Made by a program: the position numbers and the translations under genes. A stretch of DNA of 45,240 nucleotides from Desulfurobacteriaceae bacterium (GTDB lineage: Bacteria > Aquificota > Aquificia > Desulfurobacteriales > Desulfurobacteriaceae). Position 1 is the stretch's first letter. Each line of letters opens with the position of its first letter. The stretch is taken from NCBI GenBank assembly GCA_027063785.1, contig JAMORC010000010.1, positions 1-45,240 on the forward strand, written 5' to 3'. The notes beneath the pieces were generated by a model. It saw only the letters and a list, made by a program, of their open reading frames with translations, was not told where the DNA came from and ran no database searches. Shown here in pieces: positions 43,185-45,240 of the stretch.

Positions 43185-44086
43185 AGGCCGGAATTTTGTA
43201 CGATGAAATTTTTCTGAAGCACGATCTTCCCGGGCATCCCGAAAACGCCTTGAGGCTGAAATATTTCCTGCGGTCGATGAGCGAATATCCTGTAAAAGTT
43301 GTAAAGCCCGGACCCGTAAGTTACGACATCTTAAGAGCTGTTCACGATGAAACTTACATAGAAGAAGTAAAAATTTCCTGCCGTGAAAATGCCCCAGGCT
43401 TCTTCGACCCCGATACCTACTATAACGCTTATACCTTTGACGCAGCGGTTATGGCGGCCGGTGCCTGTGAGCTGGGGGTTGAGCTGCTTCTCTCCGGAGA
43501 ATTTGAGGCCGTTTTCTGTGCAGTCCGTCCTCCGGGGCACCATGCCGAGAGGAACAGGGCTATGGGATTCTGTATATTTAACAACGCGGCCGTTGCCGCC
43601 GTAAAAGCGCTGAATTCGGGGGTTAGAAAGGTTTTCATAGCCGATTTTGACGCCCACCACGGAAACGGCACCCAGCACATCTTTGAAAGCGACGATAGGG
43701 TCTTTTACTTCTCCACACACCAGTATCCGTTTTACCCCGGGACTGGAGGAATTTCCGAGAACAGCGACCACGTTCTGAACATTCCCCTTCCCGAAGGTTC
43801 CGGGGATGCTGAAATAAAGAAAGCTTACGGTCGGACGTTCAAGGAAGCTTTCGAAAGCTTTTCTCCCGAGATTCTCATTGTTTCCGCCGGTTACGACCTC
43901 CACGCCGACGATCCCCTGACGGGGCTTGAGGTGAGCGATGAGGGAGTAAGGTTTGTCGTTTCGACCCTTGTTAGGAGTGCAAAAGAGGCGGGAATACCGA
44001 TTCTCTTCACTCTCGAAGGCGGTTACAACCTTTACGCCCTTGAAAGGTGCGGGAGGATAACCTTTGAGGAGATGGTGAAAAACTGA
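43181..44086 (+). CDS. Histone-deacetylase-family protein (AcuC-like)
   Basis: A 301-residue zinc-dependent deacetylase. It has RPPGHHAERNRAMGFC (active-site His pair), VFIADFDAHHGNGTQHIF (zinc ligands D, H), YFSTHQYPFYPGTG and SAGYDLHADDPLTG. It may be AcuC-like, acting on acetylated lysines such as that of acetyl-CoA synthetase, or an acetylpolyamine amidohydrolase; the sequence alone does not decide. It starts at GTG 43181 overlapping rnr and ends 142 bp before array 2. Confidence 0.9.
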   Translation: MKAGILYDEIFLKHDLPGHPENALRLKYFLRSMSEYPVKVVKPGPVSYDILRAVHDETYIEEVKISCRENAPGFFDPDTYYNAYTFDAAVMAAGACELGVELLLSGEFEAVFCAVRPPGHHAERNRAMGFCIFNNAAVAAVKALNSGVRKVFIADFDAHHGNGTQHIFESDDRVFYFSTHQYPFYPGTGGISENSDHVLNIPLPEGSGDAEIKKAYGRTFKEAFESFSPEILIVSAGYDLHADDPLTGLEVSDEGVRFVVSTLVRSAKEAGIPILFTLEGGYNLYALERCGRITFEEMVKN

Positions 44087-44228
44087 TTGATGGAATTTGC
44101 TAAAATTGAAAAAACAGGTCTTTTAAAACTGAATACGGAATGCCTGTCTTTCGGGTACTTTTAGTCTATTCTAAAACTCCGATTAAAGAAGCCTTGTGTA
44201 ACAACGGCTTGAGAGCTGTTTGCCCCGA
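44087..44228 (+). promoter_or_regulatory. Array 2 leader
   Basis: A 142-bp AT-rich gap between the deacetylase stop and the first repeat. It contains TTAGTCTATTCTAAAA (44161-44176), matching the array 1 leader motif with one mismatch, 67 bp before the first repeat. I see no cas gene or other gene here. Array 2 probably depends on the distant cas1-cas2 genes for new spacers. Confidence 0.55.
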
Positions 44229-44891
44229 CTTGAAATGCCCGAAAAAGTGGACGGGATTGCGACTAATTGAGCTTTGCGACTTCTTCCGAAATAGTCCCTT
44301 GTCCCTTGAAATGCCCGAAAAAGTGGACGGGATTGCGACTCTTCTTCCTCTTCCTCCTCTTCTTCCTCGTCAAATTCCTCCTCTTGAAATGCCCGAAAAA
44401 GTGGACGGGATTGCGACTAAATCCTTATGAGATCATTAAGAATTCTACGAAGTTGTTTAGCTTGAAATGCCCGAAAAAGTGGACGGGATTGCGACTCTTC
44501 TTCCTCTTCCTCCTCTTCTTCCTCGTCAAATTCCTCCTCTTGAAATGCCCGAAAAAGTGGACGGGATTGCGACTACTCTACCCTGAGCGCAGGGCGTCTG
44601 CTGACTGTGAAACATACTCTTGAAATGCCCGAAAAAGTGGACGGGATTGCGACAGGAGGGAGAAGATGGAGTTTCAGTCTCTTCCTCTTCTACCTCTTCT
44701 TGAAATGCCCGAAAAAGTGGACGGGATTGCGACCCGGCAGAACAACCCACCCCAGTAGGGATAGGGGTGGTAACGCCCATCTTGAAATGCCCGAAAAAGC
44801 GGACGGGATTGCGACACTTCAGCTCGTCACCCCTCTGTTTCCAGTAGTCCCCCAGACTTGAAATGCCCGGAAAAGCGGACGGGATTGCAGC
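44229..44891 (+). CRISPR. CRISPR array 2: nine 35-bp repeats
   Basis: Repeats begin at 44229, 44305, 44383, 44461, 44539, 44619, 44699, 44781 and 44857. They equal the array 1 repeat except that the first base is C not G. Spacers are 41, 43, 43, 43, 45, 45, 47 and 41 bp. Spacers 2 (44340-44382) and 4 (44496-44538) are identical, a pyrimidine-rich sequence. The eighth repeat has GCGG for GTGG. The ninth (44857-44891) also has CCCGG for CCCGA and ends GCAGC, like the terminal repeat of array 1. Confidence 0.97.
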
Positions 44892-45240
44892 CTTAAGCCA
44901 GAAGGGTTTTACAAATAAAGAGTGGACGGATAAGCTCGGAGAAGACGGAATACTGAAATCCGTCGGCTTTCGCCAGTCCAATCCTTCCTATCTTGAAACC
45001 GTATTCAGAACGAACACCTTAGATAAAATCAAATACCTCAAATACGTTGCGATAGACGACAACGCCGATATGCAGGGGGCTCGACGGAGCAAAACTCTCC
45101 CGACCCTTCTGTGCAACCTACACTCCCCTAACCACTTCAACTGCCGTTCAATATTCAGAAGCTCCCGTGAGGCAAAAACCGCAGGAAAGCGAAAACCAAA
45201 GGGCATTCCGCCACTTCCCGAAGGATTTAACGCAAGCCCG
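44892..45240 (+). pseudogene. Decayed phage MuF-like head morphogenesis gene, copy 2 (runs off window)
   Basis: Immediately after the terminal repeat: LSQKGFTNKEWTDKLGEDGI, SVGFRQSN, then YLETVFRTNTLDK with the R-T-N typical of this family intact. A deletion relative to copy 1 (about 8 bp, near 45060) removes the D-R-T part and shifts the frame, giving NADMQGARRSKTLPTLLCNL, then HSPNHFNCRSIFRSSREAKT and GIPPLPEGFNASP. It is thus broken at different points from copy 1. The end lies beyond 45240. Confidence 0.8.

Noticed and set aside
44140-44981. Frames on both strands through array 2 with repeated E-M-P-E-K-V-D-G-I-A or L-K-C-P-K-K-W-T-G-L-R
   Set aside because: Same artefact: the consensus repeat has no stop in several frames.

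Overview
The window looks like a chromosomal segment of a thermophilic, Gram-negative bacterium, most likely of the Aquificota (Desulfurobacteriaceae-like). That placement is inference. It rests on the DUF507 gene, the lysine/glutamate-rich proteins, the frequent GTG/TTG starts, the tight 1-14 nt gene overlaps, and the mix of LPS genes with type III CRISPR ancillary genes. Coding density is high. Most gaps hold decayed genes or regulatory hairpins rather than empty DNA.

Region 1 (1-9334) starts with a TetR regulator coupled to a truncated RND-efflux adaptor. A minus-strand acetate operon follows: outer-membrane porin, DUF485 protein, ActP-type acetate symporter, a CNB-CBS-DUF294 regulator, a DEDDh exonuclease and acetyl-CoA synthetase. 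A divergent OmpR/PhoB-type response regulator sits beside the porin, with three TTA boxes spaced exactly 11 bp apart in between; it is a candidate acetate-operon regulator. Region 2 (9335-10443) holds a HepT/MntA toxin-antitoxin pair, flanked on one side by a broken serine recombinase and on the other by a truncated second MNT protein. Region 3 (10723-16994) carries uvrB, a large TPR exoprotein, DUF507, an FtsB/DivIC-like protein and an unknown protein.

Region 4 (16989-23776) is a damaged type III CRISPR-Cas locus. The interference complex has been deleted: only the HD-domain start of cas10 and the tail of a RAMP gene remain. Retained as one overlapping unit are cas6, a Card1/Can2-like CARF nuclease, a two-TM CARF-like membrane protein, the ring nuclease csx3, cas1 and two tandem cas2 genes. 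Array 1 follows (6 repeats). It ends in a degenerate repeat that runs straight into a decayed phage MuF-like head-morphogenesis gene, which appears to have a C-terminal nuclease domain and a possible immunity gene.

Region 5 (24009-34622) is a surface polysaccharide/LPS cluster: nucleotide-sugar dehydrogenase, three GT4 enzymes, an ArnT-like enzyme, a GT9, an MsbA-like flippase, a NodB deacetylase and an O-antigen ligase. Region 6 (34615-44086) is housekeeping: thiE, tRNA-Val, rpsT, peroxiredoxin, a DapC-like aminotransferase, ExbD/TolR, tsaE, eno, a Gate-domain permease, a Toprim protein, rnr and an AcuC-like deacetylase.

Region 7 (44087-45240) is array 2 (9 repeats) with no cas genes beside it. 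It shares the repeat and a short leader motif with array 1. It also has the same degenerate terminal repeat, followed by a second, independently decayed copy of the same MuF gene that runs off the window. The paired array-plus-phage-gene junctions and the effector-less but signalling-effector-rich type III locus are the most unusual content.
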